Positions 53,601 to 61,293 of a stretch of DNA of 64,000 nt are shown one piece after another. This DNA is from Ariolimax columbianus (lineage: Eukaryota; Mollusca; Gastropoda; Stylommatophora; Arionidae). Below the pieces are notes generated by a model that did no database searches, was not told the origin of the DNA, and saw only the letters and a list, made by a program, of their open reading frames with translations. Position 1 is the first letter of the stretch; every line of letters begins with the position of its first letter. A program made the translations under genes and the position numbers. The stretch covers positions 4,630,200 through 4,694,199 of the forward strand of contig JAVGWX010000001.1 of NCBI GenBank assembly GCA_036924085.1. Direction: 5' to 3'.

Positions 53601-54612
53601 CTGAACAATCTGTCTCTGCTATTTCTGTAAGCTTTATGTTTGTTTATTAATTAATTGTCCACAAATTAATTCTGAACAATCTGTCTCTGCTATTTCTGTA
53701 AGCTTTATGTTTGTTTATTAATTAATTGTCCACAAATTAATTCTGAACAATCTGTCTCTGCTATTTCTGTAAGCTTTATGTTTGTTTATTAATTAATTGT
53801 CCACAAATTAATTCTGAACAATCTGTCTCTGCTATTTCTGTAAGCTTTATGTTTGTTTATTAATTAGTTGTCCACAAATTAATTCTGAACAATCTGTCTC
53901 TGCTATTTCTGTAAGCTTTATGTTTGTTTATTAATTAATTGTCCACAAATTTTCTATGATGTCAGCATGTTGCAAGGAAGAGTCTAAAAACTTACTTACT
54001 TAGTCGCTCCTCTTCTACCGTGAGGTGTAGAGGTTCTAAAAACTTACTTACTTAGTCGCTCCTCTTCTACCGTGAGGTGTAGAGGTTCTAAAAACTTACT
54101 TACTTAGTCGCTCCTCTTCTACCGTGAGGTGTAGAGGTTCTAAAAACTTACTTACTTAGTCGCTCCTCTTCTACCGTGAGGTGTAGAGGTTCTAAAAACT
54201 TACTTACTTAGTCGCTCCTCTTCTACCGTGAGGTGTAGAGGTTCTAAAAACTTACTTACTTAGTCGCTCCTCTTCTACCGTGAGGTGTAGAGGTTCTAAA
54301 AACTTACTTACTTAGTCGCTCCTCTTCTACCGTGAGGTGTAGAGGTTCTAAAAACTTACTTACTTAGTCGCTCCTCTTCTACCGTGAGGTGTAGAGGTTC
54401 TAAAAACTTACTTACTTAGTCGCTCCTCTTCTACCGTGAGGTGTAGAGGTTCTAAAAACTTACTTACTTAGTCGCTCCTCTTCTACCGTGAGGTGTAGAG
54501 GTTCTAAAAACAAGACCTACTCTAAATATTGCAGGTAGAAGCAGCAAGACAATACAGCAAGTTTTCTGCCCGCCCCAGCAGTTTGGAAAAGATTCCACAC
54601 TTTGTTGAAAAG
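32832..54612 (+). CDS. HACL1: 2-hydroxyacyl-CoA lyase 1, first five coding exons
   Basis: A thiamine-diphosphate- and Mg-dependent enzyme of peroxisomal alpha-oxidation. It cleaves 2-hydroxyacyl-CoA (from phytanic and 2-hydroxy fatty acids) to formyl-CoA and an aldehyde shortened by one carbon. Joined exons (32832-32903, 37192-37296, 44226-44347, 50325-50397, 54535-54612) give 150 residues that align collinearly with the N terminus of animal HACL1: '[20 protein letters not shown]', 'RNEQA' with the glutamate that activates the cofactor, '[20 protein letters not shown]', '[20 protein letters not shown]' and '[18 protein letters not shown]'. All junctions are AG/GT and in phase. ATG 32832 fits the family N terminus; an in-frame ATG at 32745 would add 29 residues. 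The remaining exons, with the rest of the TPP fold and the peroxisomal signal, were not found before 64000. Introns are 4.3, 6.9, 6.0 and 4.1 kb, filled with repeats. Confidence 0.95.
32905..33714. other. HACL1 intron 1, first part: no gene; poly-C at 33339-33349
   Basis: AT-rich intron sequence. An 11-C homopolymer is the only notable feature. Confidence 0.5.
33715..33930. repeat. Partial copy of the 1597/34694 repeat
   Basis: Blocks 'ggtggcaggttacagtggct' and 'cacatcccgag' match the start of 34694-34980, then diverge. Confidence 0.4.
33957..34141 (+). mobile_element. C-terminal tail fragment of RNase H-bearing element
   Basis: Encodes '[20 protein letters not shown]' followed by '[18 protein letters not shown]', homologous to the tail of copy 1 at 280-400. 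The first cysteine of the zinc-knuckle pair is retained while the second is changed. It runs into the 41-bp array at 34142. Confidence 0.8.
34142..34320. repeat. 41-bp tandem repeat derived from the retroelement tail, about 4 copies
   Basis: Unit 'caccattcctggacaagctc' plus 'tatgtaggtaccaatagccat', period 41. 'acaagctctatgg' is the sequence encoding the DKLYG motif near the end of the element ORF (468-480 in copy 1; present once in the relic at 43940-43970). Confidence 0.85.
34321..34690. other. No recognised feature
   Basis: A 108-codon open frame (34279-34605) starts in the array and has no family signature; probably a chance frame. Confidence 0.45.
34694..34980. repeat. Interspersed repeat, best-preserved copy
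   Basis: Partner of 1597-1880. The minus strand has an open stretch with '[18 protein letters not shown]' but no recognised family. Confidence 0.55.
35140..36350 (-). mobile_element. Endonuclease-domain relic of a non-LTR element
   Basis: Minus strand: '[15 protein letters not shown]' and '[20 protein letters not shown]' followed by TYAP (36316-36100) match the middle of APE-type endonucleases. 'LIILTDFN' near 36010 is the GDFN box with Gly lost. '[14 protein letters not shown]' (35470) is the SDHHL catalytic His region with Ser changed. The linker '[18 protein letters not shown]' follows at about 35320. Frames are broken and the RT is absent. Confidence 0.8.
36405..37120. repeat. 35-bp minisatellite, about 20 copies
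   Basis: Unit 'atgtgttacatgaagagata' plus 'tatcaggcacacaat', period 35, near-perfect. It ends 70 bp before the acceptor of HACL1 exon 2. Pairs of variants (agatttatca, cacagt) recur in blocks. Confidence 0.95.
37192..37296 (+). CDS. HACL1: HACL1 coding exon 2
   Basis: Acceptor AG 37190-37191, donor GTAAGT from 37297. It encodes 35 residues from '[10 protein letters not shown]' to 'RNEQA', whose Glu contacts the aminopyrimidine of thiamine diphosphate in this fold. Phase 0 at both ends. Confidence 0.97.
37425..38320 (+). mobile_element. RNase H domain plus C-terminal tail of a non-LTR element (HACL1 intron 2)
   Basis: RNase H order: '[18 protein letters not shown]' (first catalytic Asp), '[17 protein letters not shown]' (Glu), '[14 protein letters not shown]' (the usual second Asp is Glu: LTES for xSDS), and '[20 protein letters not shown]' with 'AKKG'. 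The tail follows with '[20 protein letters not shown]' and a Cys/His cluster '[16 protein letters not shown]'. Single stops and shifts at about 37708, 37988 and 38185 make it a pseudogene. Confidence 0.9.
38560..39787 (+). mobile_element. RT-thumb and RNase H relic, interrupted by the 36-bp satellite
   Basis: '[20 protein letters not shown]' (38750-38810) is the RT thumb motif of this clade. Degraded RNase H follows, ending with '[17 protein letters not shown]' (39415-39465), the same final motif as copy 1 at the window start. There are many stops. The element resumes after the satellite at 43714. Confidence 0.8.
39788..43713. repeat. 36-bp minisatellite, 3.9 kb, about 109 copies, with higher-order structure
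   Basis: Unit 'aggtgtagatacaggaataa' plus 'gtggagcagaactacc', period 36. Recurrent variants are acc/atc, aat/aac and gatacag/gatgcag. Twelve 38-bp units carrying 'gtgggaagcag' occur only after 41110. Their spacing reveals larger repeats: 328 bp (41403 to 41731) and 508 bp (42389 to 42897, 42823 to 43331). The unit is a multiple of three, so long open frames appear on both strands (548 codons + from 39784, 450 codons - to 39762). I do not consider these genes. The array lies in HACL1 intron 2, inside a retroelement relic. Confidence 0.97.
43714..43990 (+). mobile_element. C-terminal tail of the RNase H element, right of the satellite
   Basis: '[20 protein letters not shown]' matches '[20 protein letters not shown]' of copy 1. 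Further matches in shifted frames reach 'caggctctatggaggctgac' (DKLYG region) and 'ctgctttctttaga', the end of the element ORF. Together with 38560-39787 it is one element split by the array. Confidence 0.85.
44226..44347 (+). CDS. HACL1: HACL1 coding exon 3
   Basis: Acceptor AG 44224-44225, donor GTGAGT from 44348. It starts '[20 protein letters not shown]' and ends '...NAMENC' plus TG of a Trp codon. 122 bp, phase 0 in, phase 2 out. Confidence 0.97.
44348..44827. other. HACL1 intron 3 start; contains a possible 54-nt cassette exon
   Basis: 44742-44795 is bounded by AG and GTAAGT, preceded by a good branch-point match 'actaac', and keeps the HACL1 frame open ('[18 protein letters not shown]'). 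Animal HACL1 proteins have no insertion here that I know of, so it is more likely cryptic. The rest of the stretch shows nothing. Confidence 0.3.
44828..48030 (+). mobile_element. Near full-length RTE-like retrotransposon in HACL1 intron 3 (sense)
   Basis: About 3.2 kb, the usual RTE size. Endonuclease: '[20 protein letters not shown]' (45100), '[16 protein letters not shown]', '[16 protein letters not shown]' and '[12 protein letters not shown]' (45500). Linker and RT: '[20 protein letters not shown]' (46550), '[20 protein letters not shown]' (46930), '[20 protein letters not shown]' (47110; usual RQGC is RQEV) and '[16 protein letters not shown]' (47250). The ORF end '[11 protein letters not shown]' stops at 48023-48025, then (TAAG)n. 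Stops at 45466, 45607 and others, and several frameshifts, make it dead. A 7-bp 'tacaaaa' occurs at 44821 and 48031, a possible target-site duplication. Its last 45 bp recur as the unit of the array at 53983. Confidence 0.9.
48040..48475. other. No recognised feature
   Basis: AT-rich intron sequence without signature. Confidence 0.5.
48476..48757. repeat. 30-bp minisatellite, about 9 copies
   Basis: Unit 'tagctgctgagctggcccac' plus 'tgctctttaa', period 30, with a few single-base indels. Confidence 0.95.
48872..48883 (+). repeat. Target-site duplication, left
   Basis: 'atatttgtgctc', identical to 49291-49302; flanks the insertion between them. Confidence 0.9.
48884..49290 (+). mobile_element. 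Young 5'-truncated insertion of the RNase H element (copy 2)
   Basis: 407 bp, about 97% identical to 158-570. It encodes only the C-terminal tail ('[20 protein letters not shown]', '[17 protein letters not shown]') and ends in (GAA)4. One stop (TGA for CGA, around 48990) interrupts the frame. A perfect 12-bp target-site duplication on both sides proves retrotransposition and marks the exact element 3' end. Confidence 0.95.
49291..49302 (+). repeat. Target-site duplication, right
   Basis: 'atatttgtgctc', copy of 48872-48883. Confidence 0.9.
49355..50165. repeat. 40-bp minisatellite, about 20 copies, some with CRE sites
   Basis: Unit 'agtacacaaatattgttttc' plus 'agttgccatagtttgacgtc', period 40. 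A 371-bp segment from 49531 is duplicated at 49902, making a higher-order repeat. Four units contain TGACGTCA (49761, 49801, 49841, 50086); others have tgacatca or tgatgtca. The array ends 160 bp before HACL1 exon 4. Confidence 0.95.
50325..50397 (+). CDS. HACL1: HACL1 coding exon 4
   Basis: Acceptor AG 50323-50324, donor GTAATA from 50398. The first base completes Trp with exon 3; then '[20 protein letters not shown]' and 'EFPQ'. 73 bp, phase 2 in, phase 0 out. Confidence 0.97.
50590..50659. repeat. (CT)n-(AT)n compound microsatellite
   Basis: CT run followed by AT run, lying at the 3' tail of the minus-strand RTE-like copy that begins at 50660. Confidence 0.95.
50660..51870 (-). mobile_element. 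RTE-like retrotransposon, second family, RT region
   Basis: Minus strand, from 51860 down: '[18 protein letters not shown]' (usual AFD is AVD), '[20 protein letters not shown]' (51580), '[12 protein letters not shown]' (51440, catalytic YADD intact), then after a frameshift an open frame 51324-50674 with '[20 protein letters not shown]', '[15 protein letters not shown]' and '[20 protein letters not shown]'. It ends with an (ATG)n-type tail merging into the AT microsatellite. The endonuclease is absent. The fragment at 29915-30048 is the same family. Confidence 0.9.
51880..51949. repeat. Perfect 18-bp inverted repeat with AT-rich arms and loop
   Basis: 'aaggttggcagtaagaaa' (51880-51897) pairs with 51932-51949. 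The loop contains a (TA)n run, and another (TA)n run lies just left of the stem. It can form a hairpin or cruciform. It sits at the 5' end of the RTE-like copy. Confidence 0.9.
52000..53350 (-). mobile_element. CR1 retrotransposon, second copy, 5'-truncated
   Basis: Minus strand: '[20 protein letters not shown]' and '[20 protein letters not shown]' (53220-53090, palm retained, unlike the 30298 copy), 'FVDDTKL' as the catalytic box, '[20 protein letters not shown]' (52740), '[20 protein letters not shown]', then degraded thumb and the CR1 3' UTR with 'ttaacttaactaacttgacg' at 52000. Stops and a deletion in 'DLGVIIDH' (here 'DLIDH') make it inactive. Confidence 0.9.
53453..53955. repeat. 71-bp minisatellite, 7 copies
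   Basis: Unit 'ctgaacaatctgtctctgct' followed by 'atttctgtaagctttatgtt' and an AT-rich 31 bases, period 71 (first unit 76). Nearly perfect copies. Confidence 0.95.
53983..54511 (-). repeat. 52-bp minisatellite made of RTE 3' ends and target-site duplications, 10 perfect copies
   Basis: Units start at 53983 and every 52 bp to 54451; a final 'tctaaaaa' is at 54503. About 45 bp of each unit is the complement of the last bases of the RTE-like element at 47984-48028, with one difference (44 of 45): the end of its ORF, the stop and the (TAAG) tail. The remaining 7 bp, 'tctaaaa', precedes every unit and also closes the array, as a target-site duplication would. Copies are identical, so the expansion is recent. 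It ends 23 bp before the HACL1 exon 5 acceptor. Confidence 0.95.
54535..54612 (+). CDS. HACL1: HACL1 coding exon 5
   Basis: Acceptor AG 54533-54534 after 'ctctaaatattgc' (weak pyrimidine tract), donor GTAATT from 54613. Encodes '[20 protein letters not shown]' and 'PHFVEK', 26 residues, phase 0 at both ends. The next HACL1 exon (start AVRSSIYGRPG in human) was not found downstream. Confidence 0.97.
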
Positions 54613-54904
54613 GTAATTTTGTTTCAAGCCCATAAAAAAGCCTATTGACTCTCTTTACTTTCTTTCCTCTCTGTTCTAAGTAATACTTTATTCTTGCAGT
54701 CTTATCATTTGTACCCACTAGTTTGAATGGTTGTTCCTTCTCTGTATAATAATACAAATGCCTTGAAATGTATTATAGACAGTAGAGAGATACACTTTTG
54801 TATTTTGTTTATTACCTTGGACATGATTCACTCATACAGTAAAATGGGTGCTGCAAAATCAATTTAATAAAATTATGCATTTACAAAGTTTTCTTAATTA
54901 TCAA

Positions 54905-55620
54905 TTATCTGGCAAAGATGGTGCCATAACTGGCTGCGAGTCTACATTTCTCTGCTGTTTTGGATCATTATGGATGCCGCCAGACCACGGATTTGCCTGG
55001 AATTCACACTAGTCGACGACTTACACTTGTGTTCTCAGAAACGTGGTGTTGTTTTCCGTCTGGACTTGTTATTTTGTTCTTTTTTGTGATTTCTTCCATC
55101 TGTTTTATCCTGGTCTGGACGCCGGCTGAATGGCACTACGCTTATACCTGTGTCGTATTTCACAGGTTAGTTCTGCCGGTTCACCTTCACGAATTTGGCG
55201 TGTGGGAATTTTAGATGCTACTATGATGAGCTGAATACAGCTGGGGAGAGATGCCAGACTCACTCACACGCTGAGTGTTGTCCATACGACCTCTTGTGGT
55301 TATTGAAAAGGCACGGCAAACACCGTTAGATGCCATCCCACCTTTTCTGCCCTGCGGGTTACCTGTTTACGGAAAGGCTTCTGTGGTAACCCTGAGGCAA
55401 AATCTGCATCCTATGCTATCTCCAGTCGTCTCGATGAATGTCTTGCCACTGGCAAAAGGTAGTTTAGGCTCTGTGAGTGAGGTTTACAAAAGGCGCAGTT
55501 TCTTCCTCACTTTAATCCAAATCACAGCGCAAGTCACCCATTTCAGCGGACACAGCAAGAGATACGACTGTCCACACGGCTGAACAAAGAGAGTGGTCTT
55601 CATCTCTTGTGATGGACAAC
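54905..55620 (+). mobile_element. 5'-UTR-like region of the EN-RT element family
   Basis: 55330-55460 ('ccttttctgccctgcgggtt', 'aaaatctgcatcctatgct', 'cagtcgtctcgatgaatgtc', 'gccactggcaaaagg') matches 5640-5780, the region before the endonuclease of the 5.6-9.1 kb element. Coding parts do not follow. The open frames here have no signature. Confidence 0.55.
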
Positions 55621-55834
55621 TATTACTTAATTATCAAAAATAAATAAAATAAAATCACTTTATTGTTGTTTCAATTTTTAATAGCAGTTTGCCTGTCCTT
55701 CTTTCCATATCTGATAGTAAATTATAACTTCCCCACTGATTTCTGTGTTCTTTAGATATTGTTTCCTTCATTTTCATTTTGTTTTTTAGTGCTTTTTTAT
55801 TTTGTCACAAAATTTAAACCTCAACTATTACAAT

Positions 55835-56060
55835 GAAACTTTACCCATTTAGACTGGTTTATAAGACTCTGCAGTCTGTATACAACTGGTTTCATTTACA
55901 TTTCCTTGCTCTAAAAGCTATGCACGTCCAATCTATTCTTAAATGCATTAATTTCTTAAATGCCTCCACTACTGGCTGTGGCAATGAATTCCTAGCATTT
56001 ACCACTCTCTTGACTAAAAAATATTTCTTAATATACCTGGAAATTGAATAGTATTGGAAG
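55835..56060 (-). mobile_element. CR1 3'-end fragment
   Basis: Minus strand 'YIKKYFLVKRVVNARNSLPQ' followed by 'PVVEAF' and the 3' UTR block 'actggtttataagactctgc' shared with 30070, 30320 and 52030. Confidence 0.85.
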
Positions 56061-56284
56061 TCACATCCTAAGGAAGTAACCAAACATGCTTTATATAGGA
56101 ACCCATAGAGAAAGAGATTGGCGTGGTCAAAGAACACTTGATGAAAAACAGTGGAAGAAGAGGCCAGATAATCCAGGCCACAATTCAAGAACTTAAGAAG
56201 ATAGCCCAATGTATGAATCTGTGGTTTGACTATTGCAGACCTATGTACTGAAGGAACCAAACGGAAGATATAAGAGATGAGAAA

Positions 56285-56960
56285 TGCATAATCTTTTTCT
56301 AAAGAACCTGGGTCACATCACTGGTGAGCAACCTGGGTCACATCATTGGGGAGCAACCTGGGTCACATCATTGGGGAGCAAGCAGCCTGGTTCACATCAT
56401 TGGTGAGCAACCTGGGTGGTCACATCATTTGTGAGTAACCTGGGTCACATCATTGGTGAGCAGCCTTGGTCACATCATTGGGTCACAACCTGGGTCAGAT
56501 CATTGGGGAGCAACATGGGTCACATCATTGGTGAGAAACCTGGGTGGTCACATCATTGGTGAGAAACCTGGGTGGTCACATCATTGGTGAGCAACCTGGA
56601 TCACATCATTGGGGAGCAACCTGGGTCACATCATTGAGGAGCAACCTGGGTCACATCATTGGTGAGCAACCTGGGTGGTCACATCATTGGTGAGCAACAT
56701 GGGTCACATCATTGGTGAGCAACCTGGGTCACATCGTTGGGGAGCAACCTGGGTCAGATCATTGGGGAGCAACCTGGGTCACATCATTGGTGAGCAACCT
56801 GGGTGGTCACATCATTGGTGAGCAACATGGGTCACATCATTGGTGAGCAATCTGGGTCACATCGTTGGGGAGCAACCTGGGTCAGATCATTGGGGAGCAG
56901 CCTGGGTCACATCATTTCACCAATGATCAACCTGGATCACATCACTACTTAGGTCATACC
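56285..56960. repeat. 25-bp minisatellite, about 26 copies
   Basis: Unit 'cctgggtcacatcattggtg' plus 'agcaa', period 25, with 28-bp variants carrying an extra 'ggt'. A block of six units is duplicated around 56640-56760 and 56770-56890. Confidence 0.95.
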
Positions 56961-57758
56961 ACTGGTGAGAAAACACTATATTAAAGAGTTCTATGTGGGA
57001 CCAGCAACCTCCTCACCATTCAAGAGCAACAAATGTACTAGGATGGTTCTGTGTAAGACTGGCAACCTCGACATGAAGAACAAGCACCGCAAGAGTACAG
57101 AAAGTATTTAATGTGCATGCTTCCTACTATTTTACCTGCTTTTTTCTAACAATTAAAAAAATTAGAAACTTGATCTGTGAAAGTCCTCTAAATTAGATAC
57201 TTTTCATGTCACTAAATTAGGAGTTTAGTTTGTGAAATTCTTCAAAATTAGGCACTTTGTATGTCACTAAGTTAGAGGGGTCCTAATAGGACATGTTGCA
57301 TAATAGAAGAAACACAGTGTCTCATGTCCAAGCCTGACTCAGCTACAAGAATGGTAGTCCCTGTTTTTCACAGTAATCCAGCTGCAGGTTAGGGTTTCAA
57401 CCCCTAGGGGGAAAGTGGATGGGACAGCAGATAAGGCTGAGACAAAATCATTTTTCCCTAGCCAGTTCAAACAAGGTTGAGTCCACTCTTCCAGTGAAGA
57501 TGAACTAAAGACAATGATACTAGGCCAGAAGATGTACCGGAACCCACAGTATCACGCAGCCCTCGCTCTAATTTGGATGAGTACACTATTAAATAAATGA
57601 TGTGAAGATACTTCCCCTGTGTAACTCTTAACACATGCACAATCATCACAAGATGAAATAGCAAATAGGTCAATTTGGGGCCTTTGCAGACATCAGATGA
57701 ATATGCAATTGTCTGGTCCAAAGTGAAAAATAGAGACAGAAATGTAGTAGTTGAAGAC
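56961..57758. other. No recognised feature
   Basis: Mixed sequence; short frames without signature. Confidence 0.5.
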
Positions 57759-57759
57759 T

Positions 57760-58050
57760 TCAGAGCCTTGAATCAGTAGACAGCTTCGTGTACCTTGGTA
57801 GCACTCTTTCCAGGGAAACTACTATTGACTGCGAGGTCAGTAACAGAATCTCCAAGGCCAGTGCTGCCTTTGGGAGACTGCGCAACAGTGTCTGGAATCG
57901 AAGGGGTCTTAGGCTTGATACGAATTCTGACATTAAATGTTACGAATGTGGAAGGATTTTCCGTGACAGAATTGGACTATACAGCCACCTCCGAACTCAC
58001 TGGTGAGGTGCAGCACAACATGTCCGACTGCTTTTGTTATCATCGCTTGC
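57760..58050 (+). mobile_element. RT thumb joined to C2H2 zinc-finger tail of an EN-RT element, internal deletion
   Basis: 'VYLGSTLSRETTIDCEVSNR' and 'ISKASAAFGRLRNSVWNRRG' are the RT thumb of the family seen at 5.6-9.1 kb. It passes in frame into 'CYECGRIFRDRIGLYSHLRT' plus H, a C-x2-C-x12-H-x4-H-type finger found at the C terminus of such elements. About 150 residues normally between them are missing. Confidence 0.8.
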
Positions 58051-58239
58051 GATAGACAGCTATTGTATATAGATATATATGCAGCTATAAAGCTTCACAG
58101 GTGGTAGCGTTAAACGTGACACCATATTGAGTGTTATCAGTAACTACATCAGGAAGTAAACTTTTTTTTTAACGGGTGTGCTCTATAAAATACATGGCCA
58201 CTCAATCAATACCTGTCGGCTCCATAGCTCTGCTTCTCC
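58051..58239. other. No recognised feature
   Basis: Short AT-rich gap with a T-run. Nothing seen. Confidence 0.4.
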
Positions 58240-58560
58240 TGTCTTGTGGACTCCAAAACAGAGTCTATCTTGTAATGCTAACAGCTGTTTTCCATCAGTG
58301 TGTGTCCTCTATCTTTTGCCAGTGCCTTCTCCTTATGTCAAATGCCACTGATATATGTCCAGTTACACTTTAGGGACTTTATCATACCATTTCAATACAA
58401 TTATTTGGTGCAGGCACCCACTGATGGAAGCTTGAACCTTGTCTATTGTGGTCTTCGTTGTTCTCCATGTTACAGAGCCATACAATAGGACAGACTTTAT
58501 ATTGGAGTTGCAGATTTGTATTTTTGGTACTAAACTTGATTTTTAAAATTATTTCCATAA
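58240..58560 (-). mobile_element. RT C-terminal relic
   Basis: Minus strand, across frameshifts: 'NSNIKSVLLYGSVTWRTTKT' and 'GCLHQIIVLKWYDKVPK', resembling the SVLLYGSETW...LRQI segment of RTE/Nimb-like RTs. Heavily decayed. Confidence 0.6.
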
Positions 58561-58824
58561 ATTCCGTAATGCAAACATGGTAGACAGCTAAAATCATGTC
58601 TGTATGTCATTGACCTAACTATCGTATGGGTAGTCCCCAGTCACATCCAAGCAAGCAATGTTATGTCTGGACTGGGGTTCAGGTAGCCATGTTCCTTGTT
58701 GTAATGTCTGTCACTGTCTTACACAGTAGTTATAGCTGAAGTAGTGCACCCCTATATGAAAACACCTTTGCATATGAACGCAGGTTTCCTCTTACAAACA
58801 TTTTCTAAGCATAATTCTTAGTCA
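58561..58824. other. No recognised feature
   Basis: Unique sequence between the RT relic and the interspersed repeat. Confidence 0.4.
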
Positions 58825-59160
58825 TAGTCAACCTTTTCTTCTACAGGGACATATGCCACTGTGTTAGTCCCAGCTCTGGCGTGAGCTAGATGTAGCCGGA
58901 GAAAGATTTCCTGTTTCCTCAAACAGCTTATTACTCCTTTACATTGGGATAAGTACTGCGGAGGGTGGTTAACCGATGTGCAAGTCCATCTTAATAGACT
59001 CAAACACTAGAGCAAAGTAGACCCGTAGCATGTTGGGCGTTATCTATGCTGCTCTTTACAAACCACTTAACCATGGCCGGTGTTATGCCGTGACACAGTT
59101 AGTCGTCCCTTACGACATGTTCTCTGTAGAACAGTGGTACTATTCTTGTTCTTGTTGTAC
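58825..59160 (-). repeat. About 350-bp unclassified interspersed repeat, minus copy
   Basis: Reverse complement of 15757-16105 with about 70-80% similarity by eye; conserved cores 'aatagactcaaacactagag' and 'ggtggttaacc'. Confidence 0.65.
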
Positions 59161-59687
59161 ACAAATACCCAGGCAGATCACATTGAAAAATTGTAAGTCC
59201 AATCGAAAATTGATTGCTGGCCGTGTTTTCCATCACTTTGATTTTGCAGGTTGTGCCTACCACAGCTCTTTGAAATTGTTGTGTGTCTTGTGTTATATTT
59301 GTGTTTATAGTATTGATCATAGATTCTAAATCTGGTAAGAAAGCTATAAGAAAACTTAAGCCTTTCAGACACCTCACAAACATTTTATACAGTTGTCTTC
59401 CAGTTTTGCAAGAATACAAATTTTAAACGGTACAATTTTGTGTATTTATGTTTATTTAGCTTCTGCACACATTTTCAAATGATATATAGTATGCTATTTC
59501 CTTTTTCTAAAAGGTCAAAAATATATTGACAAAGTTAAAAAACTGAATTCGACACCACAAACAAATCTGCTTTACAAACATGCTCAGGTTCCTATCTGTT
59601 CACTTACATGTAGTACTAGTCATAGTCTTGATTGTGTATGTCACTGACTGACTTGGTAAAGTTTTGTACAGAGAAGAAATACTGACA
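59161..59687. other. No recognised feature
   Basis: AT-rich; nothing recognised. Confidence 0.5.
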
Positions 59688-60390
59688 GACTAGAAGGAAG
59701 TTATGTTGTCAAGATACCAAAGAAGGGAGATCTGCAGCAGTGTACAAATTATAGAGAAATAGTGTTATCATTAGTGCCTAATAAAATATTGCACAGGATA
59801 ATAATGGAAATATTACAGAAACCATAGATAAACAGTTGAGAGAAGAACAAACAGACTTTTTGACAATATAGGTTCTGTGCAGGCACGATAGATACACTGA
59901 TAATAATAGTTGAACAAAGTTTGTAATGGATCTCACAGCTTTATATTAGATTTTTATATGAACAAGCATTTGACAGCTTGAACAGATAATCACTCTGGAA
60001 GTTGCTCTGCACTATGGAATGCCTATGAAGTTCTCTAACAATATACAACCTTTGGAGATAGGAGATAGACAGATTTATGCGAAGGTTAGTTTTCTGAGCT
60101 CTTTGAGATCAAAGCTGGTATGCCACATGGATGTTTCTTTATTGGCATTTCTCTTTCTGTTGAATATTGACTGGATTATGAAGGCAACAGCAACCAACAA
60201 AATTAGAATTCAATGAGATTTGACAAAGCATACAAATAAGTAGATTTGGTAAGGTAAAACAAATTTGGGTTGACAATGTACAGAAAAAAAAACTGAAAGA
60301 TTGTGAGAATAGATGCAACTAACAACAATCAGATTGTGTTTGGAGACACTGCTACAAAAGGGGGAATCATTTATATATCTTGGTAACAAT
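59688..60390 (+). mobile_element. RT relic of a further RTE-like family
   Basis: 'DTKEGRSAAVYKL' / 'VKIPKKGDLQQCTNYREIVL' in shifted frames (59720), 'PNKILHRIIMEILQKP', 'FLLNIDWIMKATATNKIRIQ' (60160-60215) and 'FIYLGNNYM' (60370) follow the order of an RT palm-to-thumb segment. The catalytic loop region is unreadable. The 48-bp array begins directly after the YLG motif. Confidence 0.75.
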
Positions 60391-60399
60391 TATATGGCT

Positions 60400-60915
60400 A
60401 CCCTAATTTTGTCTGTCACTGACTTAACTGTGATACAGGTAACCATAACTCTAATTGTGTCTGTCACTGACTTAACTGTGATACAGGTAGCCATAACCCT
60501 AATTGTGTCTGTCACAGACTTAACTGTGATACAGGTAGCCATAACTCTAATCTTCTGTCACTGAACTAACAGATACAGGTAGCCATAACTCTAATTGTGT
60601 CTGTCACTGACTTAACTGTGATACAGGTAGCCATAAATTTAATTGTGTCTGCCACTGAACTAACTGTGATACAGGTAGCCATAACTCTAATTGTGTCTGT
60701 CACAGACTTAACTGTGATACAGGTAGCCATAACTCTAATTGTGTCTGTCACAGACTTAACTGTGATACAGGTAGCCATAACTATAATTGTGTCTGTCACT
60801 GACTTAAGTGTGATACAGGTAGCCAAAACTCTAATTGTGTCTGTCACTGACTTAACTGTGATACAGGTAGCCATAACTCTAATTGTGCCTGTCACTGACT
60901 TAAGTGTGATTTTTC
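60400..60915. repeat. 48-bp minisatellite, about 11 copies
   Basis: Unit 'attgtgtctgtcactgactt' plus 'aactgtgatacaggtagcca' and 'taactcta', period 48. Open on both strands because 48 is divisible by three. Confidence 0.95.
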
Positions 60916-61293
60916 TTCTCCATCTTATTAATCAGCTTCCTTGAGAGATTATCTCTTGGATATTCGAGATTAATATAGCTGGGGGGATGTGGTTTTCCTT
61001 CCCACCCAGGTCAGAAACCAGAATGGTATCTGGTTCTTTCCTGGTCACAGGAGCGAGCGTGATGCATTCGACGATGTGCACTGTCAAGTGCCGAGCTAAA
61101 ACAATTCTGAGGAGCCACTGACGGACTTACTGTCTTCACCAACATATGGTGTTCGGATAGGAGTCCCGTACCCGTCAGTTTCTCCTTGTTTCGCTTTTTC
61201 AAGGGGACACGTTCCTCGCAGTACAATGCAGAGTTTGGCATTCTCAGCATAGTGCAATGCTGAGTTGAGTACACTCTACCCAGTGCATGCCTC
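60916..61293. other. No recognised feature
   Basis: Contains early degenerate 'cagtacaatgcagag'-like units leading into the 63-bp array. No gene seen. Confidence 0.45.

Noticed and set aside
36405..54512. Regular short repeats considered as CRISPR arrays
   Set aside because: The repeats are contiguous without unique spacers, the context is eukaryotic, and no cas genes are present.
54960..55583. Two open frames of 84 and 102 codons after HACL1 exon 5, considered as further host exons
   Set aside because: Neither aligns with the next HACL1 segment, and part of the region matches the 5' UTR of the retroelement at 5.6 kb.
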